Shown in pieces: positions 13,152 to 23,859 of a DNA stretch of 64,000 bases. The stretch spans positions 132,711,203-132,775,202 of the forward strand of contig OY997588.1 of NCBI GenBank assembly GCA_963921825.1. The letters run 5' to 3'. The translations under genes were made by a program, and so were the position numbers. The notes below the pieces were generated by a model. That model did not search any database. It worked only from the letters and a program-made list of their open reading frames with translations, and was not told the origin of the DNA. The stretch is from Erodium maritimum. Taxonomy: Eukaryota; Streptophyta; Magnoliopsida; Geraniales; Geraniaceae. Numbering within the stretch: position 1 is the stretch's first letter; every line of letters begins with the position of its first letter.

Positions 13152-14369
13152 TGTCACGCCCCAAATCCGGTTTTGGCCTGACTCGAGAACTAGGGATAGT
13201 AATGAAATAATAATAAAGTTAAAGTAATTGGGAAACAACTCCAAACCTTTAAAATTCCAAATAACGATTATGATGAAAACAATTCAAATGCTCAGTCCAA
13301 ACACGTAAGAAAAGTAGTTCGATACAAGGTGGAAAGTACGTCCAACTACAATAAGGCACTCGGATCAGTCCAGGAACCCCCGAGTCCCGAAGCAATCTCT
13401 ACGTCTACTCACCAAGGAAACCTGTACAAACAGTAAACATGAAGGGGGGGTGAGCTTACACTCAGTAGGAAAAATGGTAAAGTAAAAGAAACCCCCGCTT
13501 GGCAAGAAAACACAGTTTGTACAATTATCAAAGGTTCCGATTAGTACGATTAACCAAAGAAAACGCCATAATCAAATATCAACAAGAATTGCAATGATTA
13601 ATAAAACCGTAACTCAAGGAAATCAAAGGAGAGACAATTTATTCTTTAATAAAAACAACTAAGGAAAGTATGTATAATGTCACATAGATAACTTAGCCCA
13701 CAATACTCCGATCCACAATTGGTCAATGTATCTTTTCGGATTGCCCCTCGACCCAGAGGAGACACATATCGTCGAGGCTACCGGAAACATCCATAAGGGG
13801 ACACATATCATCGGAGCTCTCGGAAATGTCCCCAAAGGACCATAGATCATCGGGGTGAAGTAAGATGTTCTCAAGGAAACGCTCCCGCAGGAACGCATAC
13901 CCTCGGGATGAAGCAACAAGTAATCAATCCCCTCAGGGTAAACAACCTCACGTCATACCAGAATTCCATTCGGCCTGGACGTCTTCCCGGGATTCACATC
14001 GGGGTAACACAATACCGGAAATCGCATCGGTCTTCCCGGAATTCGCATCGGGGTTACCACAATTCATCGACCTAGGTACTACCCTACACCGGCATTTCCC
14101 TCGGTGTAGGTAACATGCCGGAACACAACTCATCTTAGAACACACCTCAAGGAAATAGCACGCGACATAAAGTCATAATACAACCACAACTTAGCAAATC
14201 CAACAATCTTACCACAACACGCTCAAAGAACTCATATTAACAAGCACGCTTACCGACATGACTTACCAACCACGTTCCATCGGTCTATCACTCACCCGAT
14301 CATACCATTTGGCACAATCAATTCACAATCAACAATCACTCAATCAATCATAACACGGATCAACCATTC
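13152..14369 (-). repeat. Partial 5' LTR of the older gypsy element
   Basis: Matches the first 1.2 kb of 4,465-7,388 in plus-strand order; similarity ends after caaccattc at 14,369. Confidence 0.85.
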
Positions 14370-15043
14370 TGATACAAGCGTAGCATTCTCGGTGGGTTGA
14401 CATTCATTCGTGCGTACAAGACCATCTACCAGATTTGAGTTCCCAGTTTCGGTTGGTCGTTGTACGGGGGTGGGGGGTCGAGCTCAACCCCAACAACGTG
14501 GAAGAGCTTTGGAGGAGATTCTGACGGTAGATACACGAGAAGAGGAAAAGATGTAGTGGTGAGGTAAGGCCGGTGGAGAAACGGTGGTGGCGCAACTTTG
14601 ATGGAGACACGGTGTTGACGTTCTGAGGGAAATTGTGGTGACGGAAACGCCGGAGGCATATAAACGTGAGGTAGAGAAGGTCTGAGGTAGAGAAACGAGT
14701 TCAGAAAAGTAGTAAGGAAGACGAAGAGACAAGTGTAGAAGAAGTAGTGAGGAAGACGAAGAAACGGGTGCATAAGAAGCAATGAGGAAGACGAAGTGTT
14801 GAGTCCATTTAAGCCCTAATAGTGCCACGTGGAACACTCTGGTTCGTTAGTCACGATACGGTTGGACCCCGAATCCATCGATTCGACGGGTCCCTTGAAT
14901 CTGTGCTTTCACAGATTCGACGCAGACCCAACTCAATTTTTTCAGATTCGACGTAGATTTTCAACGCCACGTCGGATTTGACGATCAAACAAATCGCCGT
15001 TTCGACGCTATTATGGATAACCTTAGAGGTACTCTACCTGCTC
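14370..15043 (-). other. Harbinger right-end region with CT-rich repeats
   Basis: Lies between the cut gypsy LTR and the kinase promoter. On the minus strand, 14,690-14,800 contains about three copies of a roughly 45-base unit with cttcgtcttcctcact-like sequence. Overlapping frames here translate to Ser/Leu/Pro-rich low-complexity sequence and are not supported as genes. 14,840-15,043 matches the inverted subterminal part of 162-400. Confidence 0.4.
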
Positions 15044-15716
15044 TCAAAGAAATGGTAGTATTAGGCATAGTTGCATAGAGGTCTTTTTAAGTAAAGGGCA
15101 AAAGCAGACAAATTCCTCACAGCTTTCCCGATGTGCGTGGTAAGAGCGTTCTCCTCTCAGTCCGACCCGGCGACGGCCAAGAATCGTGCATTGTAAATTG
15201 TAATAGGTCAATAGTAAGCACGTGCTGGAGACGCGCGTAGAAAAGAGTCCAACGCCCTTTCGTGTATGCAAAAGTAGCACTGATCTAAATGTTAGCAATA
15301 GCATTCAGATGATCAGTAGAGAGAGAAGCAACTCGAACCGCCCAAGCGAGAAGAATAACCCAACAAAACCTAACAAAGAGAAAGGACCTGAAAGCAGAGA
15401 GAGAGAGAGAGCTTCTAGTTCTCGATCGACCCTTCAGCTCCTTCCTCTCTCTCTCTCCTTCTATGCTTCATTTACAGCAATTCAATTTGACTCAACAGTT
15501 GAGTGTTTGGTGAAGGACTGAATCTGTGTTTCTGGCCATTTTGAGCCATACCACTGAACCTCATCAACTGTCTCGTCTTCAATTCCAGAGAGCAAATCGC
15601 AACGCTGTACAGATATGCATTAGGCATGAATCTGGGGGCTCCCCCATTGTCGACCACAGCTCTGTCAAGGTTTTCGTTTACTCGATTTCTGCTTAATTAG
15701 TCTGTTTTCTTCTTCA
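15044..15716 (+). promoter_or_regulatory. Upstream region and 5' UTR of the Raf-like kinase gene
   Basis: About 670 bases lie between the end of the putative Harbinger element and the kinase start codon. They hold a palindromic G-box (gcacgtgc near 15,218-15,225), the core bound by bZIP and bHLH factors and common in ABA-responsive promoters. A GA/CT-rich stretch (about 15,395-15,465) is typical of plant 5' leaders. No convincing TATA box was pinned down, and the transcription start is unknown. A leader intron is possible but was not established. Confidence 0.5.
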
Positions 15717-18700
15717 ATGGACACCCCCGCAGCAGAGGAGCTTCTCAGGAAGATCCAGGAGCTGGAGGAGGGTCACGCCCATCTCAAGGAGGAGATGTAC
15801 CAGCTCAAGCTCTCCGGCTCCAGCGATCACAAATCGGGACACGCTCACCAGAGGTCGCAGTCCATATCGCCGCAACGTACCTCTAGAAGAAAACCCGGCG
15901 GCGGAACTGGCTTCGAAGGGGCCGCGGCCTGGAAGAAGGGTTCGGCGTCGTTTCGGCATTCGTCGCCACTGCAAAGGGAGAGCCGGAGCAGTGATCTTTC
16001 TAATGCCGGTGGCGGCGGAGGAGTCTATACCGGTGGTCCGGCCGCTGTGAACTTCACTGATAAGCATTATTTGAATATTTTGCAGTCCATGGGACAGTCT
16101 GTTCACATGTTCGACTTAAATGGGCGCCTTATTTACTGGTAACTTTCTCTGCAATTGTAATTGCTCTTGTTCTGATCTTTCTACAGGTACATTTCTCGAG
16201 ATTTGTGATTGTTCTATTGTCAATTCCAGTGTGCTTTGTGATTTCAGTTCCTATTGGAACTGTAGATTGATGTTTCTGGATTGAGATAGAATAGTATCAT
16301 ACTGATTATCTTAGTTGCAGCTGAACTCTTGAGCTTAATGTGCTTTTATACAGATTACATTTCGTCTTGCTTCTGTGTATATAGTTGAATCCTTAATTGC
16401 ACGAACTAGATAGTTTGATATTCTTGCAATATCAAATTTTGTAGGAACCGAACTGCTGAAAAACTTTATGGTTATTCTGCGGCAGAAGCCCTTGGCAAGG
16501 ATGGCATAAAGCTCCTATGTGATCCCGAAGACCATCATGTAGCAAACAATATATCACATCGTGTATCCATGGGTGAGAATTGGACTGGGCAGTTCCCGGT
16601 AATGAATAGAATGGGTGAGAGGTTTGTTGTAGTTGCAACCAACACTCCATTCTATGATGATGATGGCACTTTGGTTGGCATTATTTGTGTCTCAAGTGAT
16701 GCACGGCCCTTTCACGAAATCAGGGTTGCTTTGACAAGTGCAAAGGAATACGAAGGTGATTCAAGCAATAGCCAGCCTAAAAGCAGTGCTGCAACTAAAC
16801 TTGGTCTTGATCCAGAACAGCCTCTACAGGCTGCAATTGCCTCAAAAATAACTAGTTTGGTTGGTCTTATATTTTCACTTTATGATTTTATTACATTGTT
16901 GCATATCTTGATTGTTAGTGCCTTTACCACAGGCATCCAAGGTGACCAACAAAGTCAAGTCAAGAATTAGGACAGGGGAGAACAATGCAGATCGTGAAGG
17001 GGGGAGTGGAGATAGTCATCATTCTGAATATGGTTTCTCAGATGCTTCGTTCTATGATCAAAGGGAGGATGCGATTTCAAGTGGAGCTAGCACGCCCAGA
17101 GGAGAGATAACGCCGTCTCCCTTTGGTGTATTTTCTCATTCAGAGGAGTGTCCAGGAAGGCCCTTTAAGGATTCCGGTGATGAGGGTGAGGGTAAACCAG
17201 CAATTCACAAGATTATGGCTTCAAAAGCAGAGGCATGGATGGACAAGAAAGGGATATCATGGCCTTGGAAAGGGAATGACCGGGAAGGGCCAGAAGCAAA
17301 AACCATTCGTTTTGCATGGCCCTGGTCAAATAATGAGGAGAATGAATCATTTCAGCCAAAAACACCATCTTCCCTTGTGAAACAAGAGAGTCAGACAAGT
17401 GAAATGAATTGCCCGCTAAATAATGAGGCTTCAGGTTCCTGGTCGTCTTTTAATGCTAATAGCTCGAGTAGTGCAAGCAGCTGTGGGAGTACCAGTAGTA
17501 GTGCTCTTAATAGGGTAGAGATGGATACTGATTGCTTGGACTACGAAATCGTATGGGAAGATTTGACCATTCGGGAACAGATTGGGCAAGGTAATCATTT
17601 TTCAAATTATTTAACTATGCTTCCTAAGCATTACTTTTACCATTTTTCTGCAGCGTTTATTGCCCATAATGTTGTTGTTGCATGGGAGAGGTTATGAATC
17701 AGTCATCTAAATGTCACAGAGTTAACGATCTGCAATTTACATGTTTCCAATTCGAAAGCCCACCAAATGGTTCTTCTCCAATAGTATGCAAACCTGGTGT
17801 TTACTGTGGTTCATTTCAAATGTTTATACTGCATTAGCGATTCTGTGTATCCATAACTAGATATTGTGATTTTTTATTTGGTTATATGTATAATTCCCTT
17901 GCTTATTTTTGTGTTTGCTTCCTGCAGGTTCTTGTGGAACTGTATATCATGCCCTGTGGAATGGATCAGTATGTTTCTCTTCCTCTTCCTTCAATTTTGG
18001 CTTGATAGTAGGAGGATGCATGCACTCAGTATATATCAACTCACAGTATCCACTCTCATTTGTCCTAGTATATAAATTTTATGCCTATGAGTTACATAAT
18101 GTTCAACTTTAGTCTTAAACTTAACCTATTGAGTAGAGAGGGCCTAACTACTTTTTTGAAGTTATCTAACATTCCACATTTACGATGAGGGACTTAAACA
18201 CATAGCAGCATATATATACTAGCAATTCGTGTTGGAAATTGAGTATGTGATATATGAGTCAATGTGAACACAAAAAAATTGATAGTAGTGTTTAAACATT
18301 AAACGTGGACGTGACATATTCATAAACTTATAACACAACACATAATATGTTTAAATAAATGTGTTCTTATTGACACTAAATGAGCAACACATTTAAAGGA
18401 AATAATTGGGCTTGCGACATGACCAACATGTTAACAAAATTTAGAGTGAGTAACACAATTATATAATATGAATTTGGTCAAGTTAACTTGTTCTGATAAG
18501 TAAGTTGAGTGACTAACACAATTGAATTGTGTCAAAATTAAGTAATACTTTCTCCATTCCAAAATAAGTGTCCTCTCCTAAATGGTTGTTCCAAAATAAG
18601 CGTCCTCGTTTCTTTTGAGGAAATGAATTATGCATGGATTACCTATAATGTCCTTTTATGAGTTTCCGTTGCACACAAAAACATTAGCTAGTGGGAGTAT

Positions 18701-21700
18701 GTATGCGCAATCTGGGAAAGTGGAGCACTAACTCTACTAATCCTCATTTTTTGCCAAAAACGAAACATGTCTCTTGTTTCAGACTAGAGATAGTATAACA
18801 CGTAGAAGCATATAATATGAACTATTTAATCGTTCAAACTCATAACTAAGTTTAGACTGTGCTTGCTTGTCCAACTGGTCAAGCACTTGAACTTAGGTCT
18901 TGGAGACCCGGGTTCAAGTCCCAACAGCGGTACCTCACTCCTTATTTACTCCCAATTTCTGTTGGGCTTCTCTCGTTCCAGCCCTTTGGGCCTCTCTCAA
19001 GGTGGGGGTCACACTATTATGAGCTCTCTTCTACATTAGAGAGTTCATGTTTGATATATCAATCTTAAAAAGTTCTTTAAGAATAAAAAATGTTTTGGTG
19101 CACCTTTGCTTCTACATAAGTAAGGTGGAGATCAAATGGCTTGATATACCTGATTTAGTCGATAAAATAAAAGTTTACATTGTGATTGCTAGTGTGTGCC
19201 ATGACTCGTGACTCGTGAGGGCTACACAACATGTTTAATCAAATATGTTATGTGTGTTAACCAAATCCAATGCAAAATGACATGATTATTTGAAGAGTTG
19301 GACTCTTTAAACGAACACACGACAACACGCACTTAGCTTGTTTCATATCATTGTTGACATGTGTTATGACTCAAATATCCCACTCTAATATATTTGCACA
19401 AATATGTAAAATTGCCATACATGATTTTTGAAACCATGTGCATGTATGATATATGAAGTAGCATGTACTAATCTTTATAAATTTGGTTTCTAAAAATTGC
19501 AACATGTAAAAATTGCAATGCTGGATTTATTGGTTTGTCAAAATGAGATTTTTCTTCTTTTTATTTATTTTTGGAATAATGGAAGAAGTGCAATACATGT
19601 TATAAATTTGTCGTTTGTGTCAGATCTATATTTAGTAAAATGGGAACCATGTTATTGCAGGATGTTGCTGTTAAGGTGTTCTCGAAACTAGAATACTCCG
19701 AGGATGTGATGATTTCTTTCAGGCAAGAGGTGTGTGTAACTCAATCTTCTCATTCTAAGTTACAAAATAACTTATTTACAATAGAATGTTTTGAATAAAT
19801 TTTGGACCTCGAGCATTCCATTGCTTAAATACTATCGAAATTTATTGGATGCCTTTTCTTTTTTGCGTTAGTAATTACCTTTTCACAACAAATTATTGGT
19901 TCATTATTTACTGCAACCATAATGTACGAACCAGTTGCTTGGGAATTTCATTTTTCAAATGAATTGTTTATTATTTCAGTCTATCACTTTGCTAATTAAT
20001 TAATGTGCATGTTCTTGTCATCTATTGGATGCATTTGAATCAGATTGTTGAAATTGTAGCTACCTGTGATGTATTGCCCTGTCTACATATATTCATCTTG
20101 TTAATGAGTTATTATATTTCTCCTATTGTTATTTTTGAAGGTATCTCTCATGAAAAGACTTCGACATCCAAATGTATTGTTGTTTATGGGAGCAGTGACT
20201 CTACCACAGCATCTCTGCATTGTTACAGAGTTCCTTCCACGGTTTGTTCTCAATATCCCCCCTTCTGCAAACTCTATTTCTGGTGATGTAATTATAAGCT
20301 TCTTGCTTTGCATTTTATCAATGTGGTTTATATCTTGGGTTCTTATGGCATCTCTCATCTGTGTTATCAATGTAGTGGAAGTTTGTTCCGCCTACTACAA
20401 AAAACCACAGTCAAAATTGATTGGAGAAGGCGTATTCATATGGCTTTGGATATTGTAAGTATTATATTTTATATTGGGGAAGTTATCTTGTATTTATTAT
20501 GGTACTATTCACTACTGTGATGCATTAGTTTGTTTGCTCCAATTTGCAGTCTTCTCTGACATTCTATATACATGAATTTGTTTTGTCTTTGAGCTTGATT
20601 TCCTAACTCGTGTATGAATTGGAACTGTCTCTCTTTCAGTAATATGTGCCTTGTCTATTTTCACAGGCACGAGGCATGAACTATCTTCATCATTTCAACC
20701 CACCTATCATTCATCGCGATCTGAAAACATCAAATCTTCTGGTTGATAAAAATTGGACAGTCAAGGTCTGCCTTTATTTATCCAGTTACTTATGTTCGTA
20801 TAAAATTTGGTCGTCTACCTATGTTAATGTGAGATTACTAGCATCTTTCTCTTATCTGTTGTTGAGATGAACAATTATTATCATCATAGGTTGGTGATTT
20901 TGGCCTATCACGTCTGAAGCATGAGACTTATCTGACAACCAAGACTGGGAAGGGAACGGTATGTACGGACAATCTTGAATCAGTATAATGTGATCTTACT
21001 CTGTTTCATATATTCTGCGAGACTGAAAACTGAAGCCCTTTAGTTGATACGTTCTGTTGTTTATTTATTGTTTTCTAGCCTCAATGGATGGCACCAGAAG
21101 TTCTTCGAAATGAACCCGCAGATGAGAAGTATGGTCTAATCTTTAATCTTGGAAACTGTTGGTCTAACTTTTAGTCATTTCATTTTGATAATTTTGTTGC
21201 TATTTGAAATAGGTCTGACATATATAGCTATGGGGTGATATTGTGGGAGCTTGCCACTGAGAAGATCCCCTGGGAAAATCTCAACTCAATTCAGGTAATC
21301 TTTTGTTTCTCATGGAAACATTGTCAGATTATTCTTTCAATAAGGGAAGTTACTTTGCAAGTATGCTTGATAATACTAGTATTTCTATAGTAGCGTTCGT
21401 TGAATTCATATTTTTGATAGGATATATTTGTCTGTGAATCAGTACATTTTATTCTCAATGATACCGAATGCGCTAGCTCTAAAAGAACCATTTCTAGTTA
21501 TGCTGTATGGACCTACAAACAAGAGTTAATGACAATGCTTTCAGGTGATTGGAGCTGTGGGATTCATGAACCAACGGCTGGAAATCCCCGAGAATGTGGA
21601 TCCACATTGGGTTTCTATTATCGAGAGTTGCTGGCAAAGGTACCTAAATTCAACCTAAATTTTTATTTGTGAGAGCCAATGATGGCTTTCGAGCGAGCAA

Positions 21701-22376
21701 TATAAAAGAAGAAAAGAGAAACAAAAAGAAAATAAAAAGGCAGAAGAGGTTCTTGGGTCAATTGATCCAAGGTCGCTATCCCGATACCTGGTTGGTTAGG
21801 GTACTTAGATTGCCTATGCGATTTAGTATTGTAGGAAGGATGGGCCTTATCCTTCCATGGTTGTGGAGATTCCCTCAATTTCAGTAGCATGCAGTTCTGC
21901 ATTTTTGTAACTAGAATAGTGAACTAGTCCACAGCTTGTTAAACTTATCTCTCACTCGCTGACTTACATATATCCTTGATCTTAGCAAGCCTGGCATTTC
22001 CCCACATTTCTCTAAAACTTATTTGCTTAACCTTTGGGGTGAGAGATTCATGGCGATCTCATTGGAGTTGTGGTCTTATGGGTTGAATATATTAAAAATT
22101 CTACTTTAAGATGGTCAAAGTACCTTGCTTGGTTGAGGGTGATGATGATTGTTTAGCTGTTTTATCACCAACTCAATAAAGTAGTTTGGTTATGTAGGGA
22201 GTTAAACCTCCAAAGAGATATTTACTAGTACTGATGTGCCAAGTATTGGATATGTTGAAACCAGCGAACCACAGAGCCGACCCACATTCCAGCAATTGAT
22301 GGAAAAACTAAAGGAGATGCAGAGAAAGTACGCGCAGGCAGCCCGATCTACCGCAGGTGACAACAAGGAAGCATAA
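15717..22376 (+). CDS. PAS-domain Raf-like MAPKKK (group B2 type), 13 exons
   Basis: Probable cytosolic/nuclear serine/threonine kinase of the plant Raf-like MAPKKK family with an N-terminal PAS domain (Arabidopsis Raf7-Raf12 type). Exons read from the sequence, all GT-AG: 15717-16138, 16445-16859, 16933-17590, 17928-17968, 19661-19729, 20141-20241, 20376-20454, 20667-20765, 20890-20958, 21079-21128, 21213-21294, 21545-21639, 22265-22376. They sum to 2,292 nt, 763 residues plus stop, with phase kept throughout. Residues 1-40 look coiled-coil, 41-105 are Ser/Gly/Arg-rich, PAS is about 107-229, and a Ser-rich linker with two W-P-W motifs runs to about 480. Kinase domain is about 487-745: GQGSCG glycine loop (497-502), K517, helix-C E535, HRD with D613, DFG with D631, APE at 656-658. 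All catalytic residues are present. Related Rafs phosphorylate SnRK2 kinases in ABA signalling (family knowledge; the role here is inferred). The first ATG in frame after a GA-rich leader is taken as start. Confidence 0.93.
18548..18793. mobile_element. Stowaway-like (Tc1/mariner) MITE in kinase intron 4
   Basis: A 246-bp non-coding element with imperfect terminal inverted repeats: the left end starts ctttctccattccaaaataa, and the right end reads as a similar sequence on the other strand. It is flanked by TA on both sides (18,546-18,547 and 18,794-18,795), the Stowaway target duplication. It lies in the 1.7-kb fourth intron of the kinase gene, away from the splice sites. The ends are diverged, so it is not recent. 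Confidence 0.6.
18855..19085 (+). mobile_element. tRNA-derived SINE-like sequence in kinase intron 4
   Basis: A tRNA-like head with a near-consensus RNA polymerase III B box (ggttcaagtcc at 18,911-18,921) inside an intact T-arm-like stem, and an A-box-like stretch about 18,867-18,880. A non-tRNA body ending in short TA/A-rich sequence follows. This order is that of a plant SINE. Ends and target duplications were not resolved, so boundaries are approximate. A tRNA pseudogene is the alternative. Confidence 0.5.
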
Positions 22377-23100
22377 ATTGGTTTATTTTGTTACAACACA
22401 ACCAACAACCAATGGCCAGGAAAAAACTTCATGACAATTTATCCAAAAGCACAATCAGCAGAGTAGAGTAAGTAGAATATTTGGGATGGTCTCCATCACC
22501 ACCAATACCATGCATTATGGTTAAATCTATGGGATGAGAATGTGACTGGGTGATGATTAGTGCCACTCATATTTATGTATGCCTCTTCCTATTAAGAAAG
22601 GGTCTGGTCTTGTATAGGTAAAAGAAGAAAGAAATTCTCTATTTCTCCTGGACTTGGACCCTATATGTTTCTCTTCTCATTTAATTTAGAGGCGTTGAGT
22701 CACTTAGAGTGCCTGTTGCGCTCCAACTGTTGCTAGTCTAGGCATTCATGTTGCAAGCATCATCAAAGTGGTGATCATCAAGTAATAAAGATACTGCGCT
22801 ATCACAATCATCTCCCAAAAGGAGTTGAGCTGTATTTATATTATGATGCACCGGAAGTGATTTCTCAACTGTTGTGTGTCGTATACATACAACTGCAGAA
22901 GGTGCAGGAATATTCACTCCAAGAATAAACCATAAAACTATTGTTTGTACCTGTTATTAGGGCCGATGTAGTTGATCAAGGCTGAGACTGAGATCTAGTA
23001 TTCGGCAAGATTTTAATTTTTAGTTGATCTAGCTTAGATTGTTATGTCTCATTTATAAGGATTTTTGTTATATCTAATGAAAACCAAAGAAAATAGCCAA
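22377..23100 (+). other. 3' UTR and downstream flank of the kinase gene
   Basis: AT-rich non-coding sequence follows the kinase stop codon. An AATAAA hexamer at 22,784-22,789, about 410 bases past the stop, is a plausible polyadenylation signal. No other gene or repeat is recognised before the TIR element that starts near 23,172. Confidence 0.4.
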
Positions 23101-23171
23101 ATATTCCTCAAGGGGACACTGTAGTGGTCAAATATCAACCTTTCATTTAATGTAAGAGGTCTTAAGTTTGA

Positions 23172-23765
23172 CTCTGGTTACCACTCCTAAAATCTAACAT
23201 TCACCATAATATCACATCATCACCTACAATTCACCGATTAAACACACAATCCTTCTATATCTCACGCAAGCAAGAGTATAATTATAATAGAATGATACCA
23301 TGTGGATAAGTGTCCATTTTTTTCTTGACCAATTCACTAATTTAATCATTCCAACTTCGTTTGAACTGTGATTAGCTTCAAACTTGCGTTAATTATTTTT
23401 CCAAGGGATATCTATCGAGTAACATATCGAATATATTTTGAAGCACGGAAAAATGTATATCTTGGTGATAAAACTAGTGTTGAGTATAGATAAATCTTTA
23501 CTAATAAATGTTTCATATCGGGGTGATAAAACTAGAGTTTAGTGTTGATAAAAAAAACATATGTTGTGGTGATTAAACACATGTAATGTGGTGATAAACC
23601 TAGTGTTTAGTGTCGATAAAACTACTGTTCAGTGTTGATAAAAGACATGTGATGTGGTGATAACACACATGTACCGAGGTGATAAAAACAAGTGATGATG
23701 TGATAAAAATCATGTTTAGTTTTGGTAAAATGAGGTGATAAAACTAGTGTTTTTTATATATAAAA
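23172..23765. mobile_element. Half copy of the ttttatcaacac long-TIR element
   Basis: The first about 270 bases match, on the same strand, the complement of the right end of 998-2,363, including tggataagtgtccatttttt and ttcactaatttaat. The array then follows in gtgttgataaaac orientation. The opposite terminus is missing. A short relic of the array also lies at about 28,222-28,250. Confidence 0.6.
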
Positions 23766-23859
23766 AATTGACCTGTTGTCATTACTAAGAGAATATCATT
23801 CGATAAGATACAAGCGAGTGTATCAGGGGGAATAAATCTTGACCACGTAGGGACAGACA

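Larger units (their letters stand above)
4465..14369 (-). mobile_element. Ty3/gypsy chromovirus (Tekay/Del-like), broken
   Basis: Minus-strand element related to, but distinct from, the one at 38,607. The 3' LTR is 4,465-7,388 (2,924 bp). The 5' LTR survives only as 13,152-14,369. The purine tract adjoins the 3' LTR near 7,389-7,402, and the Met-tRNA primer site is at 13,137-13,148. Gag, protease, RT, RNase H, integrase and a chromodomain-like tail are recognisable. By-eye LTR divergence is about 4-6%, suggesting around two million years. It has at least five breaks and lacks part of one LTR, so no target duplication can be read. It lies in a Harbinger transposase remnant. Confidence 0.88.
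162..15043 (+). mobile_element. Putative PIF/Harbinger transposon, heavily interrupted
   Basis: The left end gagcattcg at 162 is preceded by tta (159-161). The right end on the other strand, gagcaggtag ending at 15,043, is followed by tca. Subterminal sequence is similar in inverted order: both sides have cgtcgaatctg and a tgactar-cg-accaga-type string. A Harbinger transposase remnant on the plus strand lies inside (4,140-4,464). The span is long because of nested elements. The ends are diverged and the flanking triplets differ by one base, so the extent is an inference; it could be two separate Harbinger relics. Confidence 0.4.

Noticed and set aside
14426-14837. Overlapping Ser/Leu/Pro-rich minus-strand frames
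   Set aside because: CT-rich tandem repeats explain them; no conserved motif was seen.
15714-16106. 130-residue minus-strand frame
   Set aside because: It is the antisense shadow of kinase exon 1, which has strong family support.
18860-18930. tRNA gene
   Set aside because: The B box and T-arm are good, but the acceptor and anticodon stems do not close as a tRNA and a SINE-like body follows.
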